Of a stretch of DNA of 64,000 bases, positions 54,111-63,334 are shown piece after piece (position 1 is the first letter of the stretch; every line of letters begins with the position of its first letter). The notes under the pieces were generated by a model. It was not told the DNA's origin, made no database searches, and worked only from the letters and a program-made list of their open reading frames with translations. The translations under genes and the position numbers were made by a program. Source of the DNA: Fimbriiglobus ruber. GTDB lineage: Bacteria; Planctomycetota; Planctomycetia; Gemmatales; Gemmataceae. The stretch is taken from the NCBI RefSeq assembly GCF_002197845.1, contig NZ_NIDE01000004.1, forward strand, positions 682,001 to 746,000. The letters are read 5' to 3'.

Positions 54111-54201
54111 TTGCGCAAATTTGGAGTGCGGCGCTTGACCGCCGCTTTTGCTTTTTAAAAACCAAAGCGGCGGTCAAGCGCCGCACTCCAAATTTGCGCA
54201 A
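54111..54201. repeat. Inverted-repeat element, copy 2
   Basis: Perfect 38-bp inverted arms (54111-54148 and 54164-54201) with a short AT-rich loop. The right arm is practically identical to that of the element at 5166-5259. It lies between the WD40 gene start and the end of the isomerase gene, both minus-strand. A dispersed palindromic repeat family is thus present at least twice in 64 kb. Confidence 0.92.
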
Positions 54202-54244
54202 AGTCAGAACGTGTCAATCGTGAACGGTCGACGTTCACCGAACG

Positions 54245-55060
54245 TCATCCGCCCGATCTGATCAGCCGATTTAATGCGGTCATCCCGAGTTCCGCGACCT
54301 GGGAGACCTTCGCCTTCCAGACAACCGGGTTCATCAGTTCGAGCGAAACCCACCCGTCATACCCGATCTCGCGTAGACGACTGACGATCGGCTCCAGGCG
54401 GAAGTCGCCCTCGCCGGGGAACACGCGGTCGGCGTCCGTCATCAGCTCCCTCGGGACGCCGGGGACGTCGCACACCTGGACGTGGGCGAGGGTGGCTGGG
54501 GTGAGCCGGTCGAGGTCTTCGAACTTGCTCGGCCCTTTGTAGTAGTGAAACACGTCCAGGCAGACGCCGACGTTCGGCTCGCCGCACTGTTCGACCAGTG
54601 CCAGGGCGGTATCCAGGGATGAGCAGAACGTGTCCGCCCCGCGGAACTCCAGGCCGAGCCGGACCCCGAAGCCGGCCGCCCACTGCGCGGCCTGCGTCAG
54701 CGAAACCAGCGCCCGCTGGAGTGCCACCGAATCGGGCCGCTGGGCGAAGTCGGCTACAACGAGTAGTGTGCGAATTTCGAACTGCTGGCAGAGGTCGAGG
54801 CGGTGCTTGAAGTGGTCGAAGTGGGCTTTCCGCTGCTCGCCCTGGGAGAGCAGGAGACCGCCCTGGTACGCGGCGGCCGCGAGGACCGTGCCGCGGTCCG
54901 CGAGTTGTTTCCTGGTATCTCCGGCGTCGTGCGTTTGCAGGTGGGTTTCGAGCTTGGTCAGCCACACCTCGATTGCCGGGCAGCCGCCGTCGGCGTACCC
55001 GGCCGCGTCGTCGGCGAAGGTCGCCGAGAGGGTGGTCGCTTGACTGATGCAGGGCTTCAT
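54245..55060 (-). CDS. Sugar phosphate isomerase/epimerase-type TIM-barrel protein
   Basis: Protein of 271 residues of the xylose-isomerase-like TIM-barrel (AP endonuclease 2) superfamily. Segments typical for it are RLGLEFRGADTFCSSLDTAL (Glu metal ligand), VGVCLDVFHYYKGPSKFEDL (Asp-x-x-His ligands), LAHVQVCDVPGVPRELMTDA with Asp, GEGDFRLEPIVSRLREIGYD and WVSLELMNP with the final Glu. These give the expected metal-binding set. The substrate may be a ketose, inositol derivative or hydroxypyruvate; it cannot be told from sequence. It lies 25 bp downstream of the pseudokinase gene on the same strand. Confidence 0.88.
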   Translation of the reverse strand: MKPCISQATTLSATFADDAAGYADGGCPAIEVWLTKLETHLQTHDAGDTRKQLADRGTVLAAAAYQGGLLLSQGEQRKAHFDHFKHRLDLCQQFEIRTLLVVADFAQRPDSVALQRALVSLTQAAQWAAGFGVRLGLEFRGADTFCSSLDTALALVEQCGEPNVGVCLDVFHYYKGPSKFEDLDRLTPATLAHVQVCDVPGVPRELMTDADRVFPGEGDFRLEPIVSRLREIGYDGWVSLELMNPVVWKAKVSQVAELGMTALNRLIRSGG

Positions 55061-55085
55061 GCGCGGGGTCCGTCCGGGGCGGAAA

Positions 55086-56863
55086 TCACTTGGCTACTTT
55101 CTTGGCCTTTTTCGGTGGCGGCGGCTGATCCGAGTCCGAAGAACTCGACCCGCCGGACAAAAAGACCAGCCACAGAATGAGTGCGAGAACCTGCAACCCG
55201 GCCCCGATGCCGATCCACATCCACAAGCTCCCCTTAAACCCTTGTTCCACTTTCTTTCGCTGGGAGCGCGGGGGTGAATTGTCTTCCTCGACGGGCTCCT
55301 CATAAGCGTTCGGGTCGTACCCGGCGTGGGCGTATTCCTGACCGGGGTAGCCGGGTCCGGTGCCGTTAAAGGCTGGATCCGGAGCGGGCCAACCGCCGTG
55401 CGTTGGCGCGGGGTAGGCCGGCGGGGGTTGGAAAGCCTGAGGGGAATACGCCGGGGCCGCGGGATCGACTCCTTGATACGGCACTGCGGCCCAGTCACCT
55501 TCCCCGAACACGGGTGGGAGGGCGTCGGCAGCCGGCTCCATTGGCTCAACGTCAATTTGCGCGACTTCCAGGTGAACGTCGCCCGGCGGCGATGACGGCT
55601 CGGTCCCGTGGTTCGTCGGGCCGTCGGCCGTCACGAGGGAGACGTCGCCGGATTCGCTGTCCCCATCCGCGGGCGGCGGGGCGGTTAAAAGGGTGACGTC
55701 TGCGTCCGGGTTTGGAGCGGCAGACGCATCGGGCGGAGAGACCATCGGGCCGTTCGCGCCGGCGGTCAAATCGGGCGGTGTCGGGGCAGCTGCCGGGGGC
55801 GTCGGTGCGGCCAACGCTTGCGCCAGCCGGTCCACGACGGCGCCGATCGGCGGGCGGGCGGCCGGGTCTTTCGCCATCAATTCCCCGACCAACTCGACCA
55901 CTGCCGCGGGCACGTCCGGGCGGAGAGCGGCGAGTGGGTCGGGGGCAGCCGATCGGACCGCGGCCAGCAAATCGGCGGGGGCGGTCGCGAGGTAAGGCGG
56001 GCGGCCGGTGAGGATGAAGTAGATGGTCGCACCCAAGCCGTAGACGTCTCCGGCCGGCGTCGCATCACCCGCGTCGATCCGCTCGGGGGCAGGTACGCCA
56101 CGTCGTCCGCCGGGATGCCGGCGGCGGCCCACTCCGCGACGGGCGGGCGCACCGGGACGAGGCCGAGGTCGAAAAGCTTGGTCGCCGCCGACGGCGCGGG
56201 GCGGGAGCGCGGGGCGCCATCAGGCCGGGGCTTCGACATGGGCACCAGCGGGCCGGCGAACGTACACGCCGGCCGCACGTACCCGTGAACGACTCCGCGG
56301 TCGTGGGCCGCCCGGAGCGCGGTCGCGATCTGCCTGGCGTATGTCAGGGCCAGCGCGGTCGGCATCGGCCCGATGTCGGTGACCAGAACCCGCAGGTCAC
56401 CCCCGTCGAACGGTTCGAGGGCGATGAAGATGTCGTCCCGGTACACGCCGGCATCGAGTACGTGGGCGAGGTGCGGGTGGGCGACTGCGGCCGCGGTCTG
56501 CGCGCGGCCGATGAACGCGCCCACAGTATCAGCCGGTGCGACCCAGTCGGCCCGAACTCGTCGGAGAACGAGCGGGGTCCGCAAGGACGGGTGCAGCGCC
56601 TTGAACGCGGTTCCGCCGGAGCAGGGGCCGATCTCGTCGAGGATCGGGTATCCGGCAAAGGTCAGGTCGCCCCGTTTGCCGGCGCGGACCAGATCTGCCT
56701 GATAGCGCGTGAGTACGCCCTGTTCGAGGAGGGCGTCGCAGACGGCCCCAAGGTCTTGTTGGGGGACGCCCATTCGGGTGAATAGCTCGTCCACGAGGTC
56801 CGGCTTGAGTAGGCGATTAGCACGGGCCTGATCGAGGAAGGTGGAGACGGAATCGGATGGCAT
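55086..56863 (-). CDS. Predicted pseudokinase with membrane segment, one frame break
   Basis: Ser/Thr-kinase-like protein; the frame breaks at a CCCCC run (56085-56089 on the plus strand as GGGGG). Adding one base restores 592 residues from the ATG at 56863. The kinase fold is visible at about residues 70-360 (LFDLGLVPVRP, GDVYGLGATIYFILTGRPPY), but catalytic residues are lost. The VAIK Lys is replaced in LVLRRV (Arg101/102), the HRDLKPSN loop reads HGYVRPAC (193-200), and the metal site is DLG. It should therefore bind but not phosphorylate. A long Pro/Asp-rich region follows, then a TM helix (WIGIGAGLQVLALILWLVF) and a basic tail. Confidence 0.82.
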
Positions 56864-57027
56864 GAGGCCGCGTCCCGGTGGGCCGGAGTTGAGGTGATAA
56901 AATCTGTCGGTGATTCTAGTCGCACGGGGGGCCGGGACCAAGCGCCGGTCTGTGAGAACGACCGGACTCGCGCCCGGTTCGGCCGGTTATTCCGGTGCCG
57001 CAGTCCGGGAGTGTGGCCGCATCTGAA

Positions 57028-57948
57028 TTACCCCGCTGTCGCGCCGCCCGGATCTTCGCCGTCGTTGGCGAATCCGAGGGCAGCCGCGAACTCGGGCGAC
57101 GGGGAGAGGCGGACCGTGCCGCCCTCGATCTCGATCGAGAGAATCTGCCATTGCCGCCCGCGAACCCAATAGACCTTGTTCGAAATCGGGTAAGGTTCCC
57201 GCGCGTGGTTCTTCTCGGCAAGAATTTTGAGCAAATGGAAATAAGCCACTTTCGCGGGCGAGACCGGCAGGGCGAAGAGCCAGTCGCGCGCGGGGACCGC
57301 GACCAGCCAGCCGCCTGGGCCGGGGTCGCGGAGGTCGCCCAGGACCAGCGCCCGAGCGGCGTCGTAAGAATCGTTAGCGTGCCCGACGAGGACGCCGCTC
57401 TCCGCGTGCAGCTCCCGCAGCCACGTGGACGGCGCAGCTGCCCGGAGGTTCTCCAGGGCGCGGTCGAGCCATTCGCCCGGCGGCCGGGTGGACTTCTCAA
57501 TCATGTCCCGGGTCACGTACGTCATGTACTGTTCGGAATCGATGACCAGACTCGTGACGAGATCTGTCCCCGGGAGCGGCTGGAACCACGGGGCGGTACC
57601 GCCGGCCGGGAACGGCGCACCGATGCGGACGATGAGCCGGTCGGCCACCTCCGCGAGATCGTCCGGGACGCGGATGTCGTTATCCCGTGAAGAAACGATG
57701 ACTTTCAGGAAGTCGCGGATGAGTTCGGGCCAGACGCCGCGGTCGGCGTTTTTCGCCCGCCGGTAGAGATTCGTGAGGCCGAGGGCGTGACTTTTTCCTT
57801 GCGCGGATGTGCAATCCAGACCAGCCTCGTGCCACTTCGTGACCGCGAACCCGAGTGCGTTGAGTTCTTTGGCGACGGCCATCCGAAATCCGCCCGGAAG
57901 GGTCGACCCGCTTCCCGTCCCCGGGTCGTCGAAACCGTCGTCGGCCAT
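57028..57948 (-). CDS. Hypothetical protein (DUF1444-like features)
   Basis: Protein of 306 residues starting at the ATG at 57948, with no signal peptide. It resembles cytoplasmic mixed alpha/beta proteins: DLAEVADRLIVRIGAPF, LPGTDLVTSLVIDSEQYMTYVTRDMIEK, AAPSTWLRELHAESGVLVGHANDSYDAARALVLGDL and a final segment with WLVAVPARDWLFALPVSPAKV. The pattern 'MTYVT.DMI....', 'A..NL......' and 'DSYDAARAL' is similar to that of DUF1444/YtpQ proteins, but I am not certain. It lies 86 bp before the kinase-like gene's unit on the same strand. Function unknown. Confidence 0.75.
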   Translation of the reverse strand: MADDGFDDPGTGSGSTLPGGFRMAVAKELNALGFAVTKWHEAGLDCTSAQGKSHALGLTNLYRRAKNADRGVWPELIRDFLKVIVSSRDNDIRVPDDLAEVADRLIVRIGAPFPAGGTAPWFQPLPGTDLVTSLVIDSEQYMTYVTRDMIEKSTRPPGEWLDRALENLRAAAPSTWLRELHAESGVLVGHANDSYDAARALVLGDLRDPGPGGWLVAVPARDWLFALPVSPAKVAYFHLLKILAEKNHAREPYPISNKVYWVRGRQWQILSIEIEGGTVRLSPSPEFAAALGFANDGEDPGGATAG

Positions 57949-58357
57949 CGCCGTTCCCCTTCACGCGCCTGCCGGAATAGGGTTCGTTTCATCCCGACCC
58001 AGAGTACCAAGGCGGCCACGGGTGGGCCACGCCGGAGCGGTGAGAAACTATTCTTCCCGCGGCCCGGATTGAGGTCTTTCGCCGCTCGGTGTGGGTGGAG
58101 TCGGCGTCCCCGGCAGGTGCGACCTCACCCCCGGCCCCTCTCCTCCGAGAGGAGAGGGGAGCAAGTGGGCGAACGTCACCGACATTGGGAGACGCCGTTT
58201 CCCGAACCGCCGCCACCAATCCGCGACCCGTCTGCTCTTGCTCCCCTCTCCTCTCGGAGGAGAGGGGCCGGGGGTGAGGTCGTCGCTCCCACCCGTCTCC
58301 ACTCGCCGGTACGGAGAAACACCTCATTCCGAACCGCGTCGAGTATATGCCAGTTGG
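57949..58357. other. Intergenic region dominated by a palindromic repeat
   Basis: 409 bp between two minus-strand genes. Its centre is the 46-bp inverted repeat at 58120-58282. Open frames that cross it in several directions are artefacts of the repeat. No gene is supported. Confidence 0.6.
58120..58282. repeat. 46-bp perfect inverted repeat (mobile-element-like)
   Basis: Arms at 58120-58165 and 58237-58282 are perfect inverted copies, each itself containing a small palindrome (CTCTCCTCCGAGAGGAGAG). The unique centre is 71 bp. This purine/pyrimidine-biased motif (CTCACCCCCGGCCCCTCTCC) is a type of dispersed repeat that occurs in many bacterial genomes. The layout of two arms around a short core is like a MITE. 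Confidence 0.85.
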
Positions 58358-60088
58358 TCAATCCAACGGCTTTGTTGGACCTTCGGCGACCGCCATCGGG
58401 ATGCGAAGGATGAACCGGCTGCCGCGTCCCTCGGCGGTTTCGACCAGGACGTCGCCGCCGTGTTCGCGGAGGATCTTGCGGCTCACGGGGAGGCCCAAAC
58501 CGGTGCCCTTCGATCCCTTCGTACTCACGAAGGGCTTAAACATGTCGGCCACACGCTCGGCCGGGATGCCCGGTCCGTTGTCGGTGACTGAGATTTCCGC
58601 ATACGCGCCGCCAGCCGCCAGTTCAGTCGTGACCGTCACCCGCGGGGCCGCGGCCCCTTCGGTGGCGTCCAGGGCGTTGGTCACGATGTTGAGCAGGGCC
58701 CGGTGAATTCCTTCGGGGTCGCACGGGACCAGCGGAAGTCCGACCGCCGGGTGCCATTCGAGGGCGACGCCGCGGTCCGCCGCACGCCCGCGGACCACAT
58801 CAAGGACTTCCTCCGCCAACCCGTTCACGTCGGTCCGCTCGACCGCCGGCTCCCGGTCTTTCGAGTAGCTGAGCATGTCGAGGATGAGTTCGTCGATGCG
58901 GACCTGATTCTTCTCGACCAGCCGCCAGCCCTTGACGAGCAAGGCGCGGTCGTCGTCGGCCAGCCCCATGCGAACCATGTCGCTGCCGAACCGGACGCCC
59001 TGCATGATGTTCTTGATGTGGTGCGAGAGGGCGGCGATCGTCTGTCCGACGGCCGCCAGCCGTTCGGCCTGGACCATCGCCTGGTAGTACCGTGTCTCCT
59101 CGACCGCCAGCCCCGCTTGGTGTGCGATCGCCACGGCCAGGCGCAGGTGGTCCTCACTGAACTTGGACGCGCCCGGCCCTGCGACCGATTCCAGCGGCAG
59201 GGGAAGCGATACGAGGGCGGCCGTCGCGCTGGTATCGAGGAACAGCACGCCGACGGTTTCGTGCCGTCCTTTCATCGGTACGCAGATCACTTCCCGGATT
59301 TGGTGCCGGGCGATGCTTTCGCCGCCGCGGAACCGCTCGTCCGCCCCCGCGTCTGCTACCAGGACGCCCTGGCCGGTCCGGAGGACGTGGTCGACAACCG
59401 TCCGGCTGACCACGAAATCGCCCCCGCTGCTGGACGCCCTCGAGCGGACCGTCTTGGGCATGAGTTCGCCGGTGTCCGGGTCGGAGAGCATGACGCAACC
59501 GTGGTCGGCGTCCGTCGTGCGCACGACCAGATCGGTGATGCGGCCGAGGAGTTCGTCCACGTCGAGGATCTGGCTGACGGCCGACGCCGCCTCATACATG
59601 ACGGCGAGATTCGCCAGCCGCGCGCGGAGCCAGTCGGTCCCGGCCTGGTCCGGGCGGGCGAGGATCTGCTCCCCGACGTCGGCCGCGACGGTACGCAGGA
59701 TGGCGGACGGGTATTCGGTCGTGGGGCGGACGATCAGGCGGGTGCGGTCGTGGGTCGCCGGGGTGGTGTCGAGTTTCTCCCGCGTCTTGATTTCGCTTCC
59801 GTCCGCGGCGTATTGCAGGACCGTGTCGCCGAGTTCGATCCGGTCGCCGGGCCGCAGGTCGATGACCTGAACGTGTCGGCCGTTGACCTGGGTACCGTTC
59901 CCACTTTGAAGATCAAAGAGTTGATACCCGCCACTGATCGTCACCCGCAGTTCGAGGTGCCGCCGCGAGGTCCGGTTGTCGTTCAAGTGGACGGCGTTGC
60001 CGGAGTGCCGGCCGACGGTCACGGTCGGCCCGGTCAGGGGGAACTGCTTGCCGGCGTCTGGGCCGGAAAGGACGATCAGTTTCGGCAC
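58358..60088 (-). CDS. FHA-GAF sensor histidine kinase
   Basis: Cytoplasmic signalling protein of 576 residues with a GTG start. An N-terminal FHA domain (about 20-95) has VGRHSGNAVHLNDNRTSRRH, which binds phospho-threonine. A GAF domain (about 160-330) follows. HisKA is at about 340-405 with H-box LSHHIKNIMQGVRF, and HATPase_c at about 410-560 with NIVTNALDA, DNGPGIPA and GTGLGLPVSRKI. No membrane segment is seen. FHA links it to Ser/Thr kinase signalling, which is abundant in this window; it could connect the two phosphorylation systems. No partner response regulator is adjacent. Confidence 0.94.
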   Translation of the reverse strand: MPKLIVLSGPDAGKQFPLTGPTVTVGRHSGNAVHLNDNRTSRRHLELRVTISGGYQLFDLQSGNGTQVNGRHVQVIDLRPGDRIELGDTVLQYAADGSEIKTREKLDTTPATHDRTRLIVRPTTEYPSAILRTVAADVGEQILARPDQAGTDWLRARLANLAVMYEAASAVSQILDVDELLGRITDLVVRTTDADHGCVMLSDPDTGELMPKTVRSRASSSGGDFVVSRTVVDHVLRTGQGVLVADAGADERFRGGESIARHQIREVICVPMKGRHETVGVLFLDTSATAALVSLPLPLESVAGPGASKFSEDHLRLAVAIAHQAGLAVEETRYYQAMVQAERLAAVGQTIAALSHHIKNIMQGVRFGSDMVRMGLADDDRALLVKGWRLVEKNQVRIDELILDMLSYSKDREPAVERTDVNGLAEEVLDVVRGRAADRGVALEWHPAVGLPLVPCDPEGIHRALLNIVTNALDATEGAAAPRVTVTTELAAGGAYAEISVTDNGPGIPAERVADMFKPFVSTKGSKGTGLGLPVSRKILREHGGDVLVETAEGRGSRFILRIPMAVAEGPTKPLD

Positions 60089-60213
60089 GGCTCCACCCTC
60101 ATCCCCGGGGTGCCCCGGGCGCCCGGGGCTCGCGGTTCGGCGTCGGCGGTATTGTACCGCTATCAGCGCCTCTGACCGGCCCGCTCGTGAATCCCGCGCG
60201 TGACTGGCGAATG

Positions 60214-61089
60214 TCAGGTCTTTTTCCGGGCCGCGAAGAACGCGGCGATGAGCTGCTTTGATTCGTCCGACCCGGCGAGGCGGAGGAACGCTTCCGTTTC
60301 CAGGTTAATGCCTTCCGCGAGCAGTAACCGGACCCCGTCGTTCACACACTTCGTCACTTCGCGGACCGCGGCGGGCATTGTTTGCAGGCTGTCCTCTGGG
60401 GCTTGTGTTGAATCGGGTAAAAGCATGGGCTCGTACTTGAGCCGCCTTTGTCCGTCCCAGGTTTCGGGAGGAAGGTTCAGTAGGAGTTCGGCGGCCGCGT
60501 CGATTAACTGCCCGGATTCGACTTGTCGCAGGACTAGCTTCTGTTCGACTGCCCGGCTCGCGTCGCAGCTTTTCCCGACCCGCAGCATCGCCTTCCCGTG
60601 CTGCAACCCAATCAACCGCGGAAGCCGCTGTGTCCCGCCCCAGCCCGGGATCAGCCCGAGGGTCACTTCCGGCAGGCCGAGTTCGACGCGCGGGTGGGTG
60701 CCGACGAGTCGATAATCACACGCCAACGCGACTTCCAGCCCACCCCCGAGCGCCGCGCCGTCGATCGCTGCGCAAGTGGGGAAGGGGAGTGATTCCAACA
60801 GGAAAAGAACACGGAGGCCGAGGTCGATGAACTGGCGAACGGTCGGATCGTTCGGCCCGGGGAGGCCCGCGAAAAATTTGAGGTCCGCGCCGGCGATGAA
60901 GATACCCGGCTTCGCGCTGGCGATCACGAGGCCGCCCAGGTCGATTCGCGTGCGCAGCGAGATCAACGCGGCTTCAAGTTCGTGCCAGAGGGCGGCGGTG
61001 AGGACGTTCGCCCGGCTTCCAGCTTGGTCCAGTGTCAAAACAGCGACGTTATCGGGGCGAACATCAATGCGGACAGCGGAGTTGGACAT
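60214..61089 (-). CDS. Enoyl-CoA hydratase/isomerase family protein
   Basis: Crotonase-fold protein of 291 residues; the ATG at 61089 fits better than the upstream in-frame one. Oxyanion-hole segments are IFIAGADLKFFAGL and ALGGGLEVALACDYR. Both candidate catalytic glutamates are present (GLEVALACD and GLPEVTLGLIPGWGGTQRLP). It resembles the hydratase half of the fatty-acid oxidation alpha subunit (FadB/FadJ type), but stands alone: the 3-hydroxyacyl-CoA dehydrogenase half is not fused. It could act in beta-oxidation or on other CoA thioesters. Confidence 0.93.
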   Translation of the reverse strand: MSNSAVRIDVRPDNVAVLTLDQAGSRANVLTAALWHELEAALISLRTRIDLGGLVIASAKPGIFIAGADLKFFAGLPGPNDPTVRQFIDLGLRVLFLLESLPFPTCAAIDGAALGGGLEVALACDYRLVGTHPRVELGLPEVTLGLIPGWGGTQRLPRLIGLQHGKAMLRVGKSCDASRAVEQKLVLRQVESGQLIDAAAELLLNLPPETWDGQRRLKYEPMLLPDSTQAPEDSLQTMPAAVREVTKCVNDGVRLLLAEGINLETEAFLRLAGSDESKQLIAAFFAARKKT

Positions 61090-61177
61090 GGCAGCACTCC
61101 GGGCGAGGTATCGCAATATTACCGCTCCGCGGGCGAATCAACGGTAACCATTCTTGCCGATATGGAGGGCCGTAGCC

Positions 61178-61384
61178 GTGGCATTTGTCCTGGAACTCCT
61201 CGTGCAAGTGTTGTTCGAGGGGCTGATCTGGAGTTTTCAGTCGTGGCCCATTTGGGTCGGTGCAACAGTGGTGAGAGCGGGATCGCTCGGGTACGCCCGC
61301 GTCGAAGCGGAGGGGCTGTGCTGGGTCATCGGGATGGCGGTTATGCTGGCGGTCGGCGCGGGGATCATCTTCCTGATTCGATAA
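61178..61384 (+). CDS. Small two-helix membrane protein
   Basis: Protein of 68 residues; the GTG at 61178 is chosen because GGAGGG lies 8 bp upstream. Two hydrophobic helices (VLELLVQVLFEGLIWSF and WVIGMAVMLAVGAGIIFLI) flank a short polar segment (GSLGYARVEAEGLCW). It is convergent with the SGNH/esterase gene, 42 bp away. No family is recognised, but clean start, stop and topology argue for a real gene. Confidence 0.62.
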   Translation: MAFVLELLVQVLFEGLIWSFQSWPIWVGATVVRAGSLGYARVEAEGLCWVIGMAVMLAVGAGIIFLIR

Positions 61385-61426
61385 GCATACGCCGCCCGCA
61401 CGGGAGGTATCTTCAACTTCTCCAAG

Positions 61427-63184
61427 TTACTTCAGCCAGCGGTCGAACCAGGCCAACATTTCCGCCCGCATTTCCGGCGTGTACGTGTGACCGACTTCAG
61501 GGTAGCGAACGCTGCGGAAGCGGTCGGCCGCCCCGATCGTCTGGTACACGCCGCCGGCCTTGGACTCGATGACGCGGATGCCGTCGGCCGGACTGCCGGC
61601 GTCCAGTTCGCCAGTCAGAAACAATACCGGCCGCGGGGCGATCAACGAGACCACCGCCTCCGTGTCGAAGTGTTTGAGCAGGCCATTCACGAAGTAGTAA
61701 ACGCCGTGCTGGCGGAGTTGCCCGTGGCGGATCAAGTTCTCATAGCGGGTCAGGCAGGCTACCCCGACCACGGCCGTGATGCGGTCGTCGACCGCGGCCA
61801 GCCACCAGCTCCGCGTGCTGCCCATGCTGATCCCGGTCGCCCCAATGCGTTTCACGTCGACTTCGGGACGGGAACAGAGGTAGTCGAGGGCGATCTGGTC
61901 GTCGCGGACAAACATCCCCCATAGTGTGCGGCCGAACCAGAGGTGGTACTTGTGCTGGCTGAGTTGCTGCGTGGTGGTCGATTCCGTCGCCCCGGCCGGG
62001 CCATGACCGTTGCGGTCGCCGTACCAGGCCGCGTCCGGGGCGAAGACCACCCAGCCGCGTTTGGCGAACGTGACGCCGAGCGGTTCCGCGCCGCCGTTCG
62101 TGTTCGGGGCGAGCAACTGGCGGTGGTCGAAGCTTGATGAGTGCAGCCAGAGGATCGCCGGGGCGGGGGTCGTCCTCTTTTCGGGCAAGATCAACAGGGC
62201 CGACATCTCGCCGTCCAGTCCGTTGTCGAGCATGATGCGGTCGAGACGAAAACCCGGTCGGATCTCTGCCGAGACGAGCCGCGCTTTTGGTTTGGCCGGG
62301 CGAGTCGGCGTGTCGCCAAGAGCCGCGACGACTTTCGCTTTCACGTCTGGCCGTCGCGTGTTCCAGTTTTCTCGCGACGCGGGCACCGGGAACGTGGGAA
62401 CGGTCATGTTTCGGAACACGTCCGGCACGGCGGCGTCCTGCGCGGCTTCCGCCTTGCGGTAGGCTGTCACTGCGTCGGGGCCGGAAGCCGGGGGCGTGAG
62501 CCGTGGCGGGTTGAAGGCGTAGAGTTGCCGCTTGATGCAGTCGGCCACCGCGTCGGCGAGGCGGTCGTAGCCCGCGGGGGTGTAGTGCGTGCCGTCGGGG
62601 CCGAGCAACGTGTCGGGGCCGCCATCCGCGACGATCCGGTGTAGGTCGTTGACCGGTACGCCCGCGGCCGTCATCGCCCGGATGGCGGCTTCGTTGTACG
62701 TCTTGACATCCGCCTCGGTCCGATCGAACGCGGCTTTTCGGGCGGCGTGTCGGGCGTCAACAATAGGTGTTGTCGACGCGAAGACGACGTGCGGTGTCGC
62801 GCCCTGTAACTTCGCCACGATCTCTTTCAGGTTCTTTTCGTACTTCTCGACGGGCACCTGATACTGCTTCGTTTTCTTGTCGAATTTCAGGTCGTGGAGG
62901 CCGCAGTTGAAATGAACGACCGTCGGTTTGTTGGCGGCCGTCAGCCACTTGTCGAGCCCGGCCAGAGTGGACGGCGTGTCGGCGCAATTCTCTTGTCCTG
63001 GGTGGACGACGGTGGCAATTCCTTCAAGCTTCTTCGCCACCAGCGGGGCGTACCCGATGCGGATGGAATCGCCGAGGAGCAGAACCCGCGGGAGGTCGGC
63101 CGGAGGCTTCTGCGGCTGTTGAGCGCTGGCGAATACGGGAACCAAAAGGACGCCGACGAGGGCGAAGAGAACGTGACGGGTCAT
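61427..63184 (-). CDS. Fused SGNH hydrolase and alpha/beta-hydrolase, secreted
   Basis: Exported protein of 585 residues with signal peptide (MTRHVLFALVGVLLVPVFASA). The N-terminal SGNH/GDSL domain (about 30-215) has LLLGDSIRIGY with the catalytic Ser, HFNCGLHDL with the Asn/Gly blocks and DGTHYTPAGYD with the catalytic Asp-His. The C-terminal alpha/beta hydrolase (about 250-585) resembles acetyl-xylan esterase or dienelactone hydrolase types: ILWLHSSSFDH, nucleophile elbow GATGISMGSTRSWW, LTGELDAGSP (Asp) and EVGHTYTPEM (His). Two esterase folds in one chain suggest removal of acyl groups from polysaccharides outside the cytoplasm. Confidence 0.9.
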   Translation of the reverse strand: MTRHVLFALVGVLLVPVFASAQQPQKPPADLPRVLLLGDSIRIGYAPLVAKKLEGIATVVHPGQENCADTPSTLAGLDKWLTAANKPTVVHFNCGLHDLKFDKKTKQYQVPVEKYEKNLKEIVAKLQGATPHVVFASTTPIVDARHAARKAAFDRTEADVKTYNEAAIRAMTAAGVPVNDLHRIVADGGPDTLLGPDGTHYTPAGYDRLADAVADCIKRQLYAFNPPRLTPPASGPDAVTAYRKAEAAQDAAVPDVFRNMTVPTFPVPASRENWNTRRPDVKAKVVAALGDTPTRPAKPKARLVSAEIRPGFRLDRIMLDNGLDGEMSALLILPEKRTTPAPAILWLHSSSFDHRQLLAPNTNGGAEPLGVTFAKRGWVVFAPDAAWYGDRNGHGPAGATESTTTQQLSQHKYHLWFGRTLWGMFVRDDQIALDYLCSRPEVDVKRIGATGISMGSTRSWWLAAVDDRITAVVGVACLTRYENLIRHGQLRQHGVYYFVNGLLKHFDTEAVVSLIAPRPVLFLTGELDAGSPADGIRVIESKAGGVYQTIGAADRFRSVRYPEVGHTYTPEMRAEMLAWFDRWLK

Positions 63185-63334
63185 GGGCGCCTCGTTGGGG
63201 AAGTGGGATCTTGGCAGGTAGTGGCGTTGTAGGCTGGCGGCTGTGTTCGAGAAAGGTTCCGTTTATCGCCCGGCTCAGCGGTATGACCGGCTCTGAGACG
63301 GTGTCCGCCGCATCCTATGGTTGGCGTATCTTGC

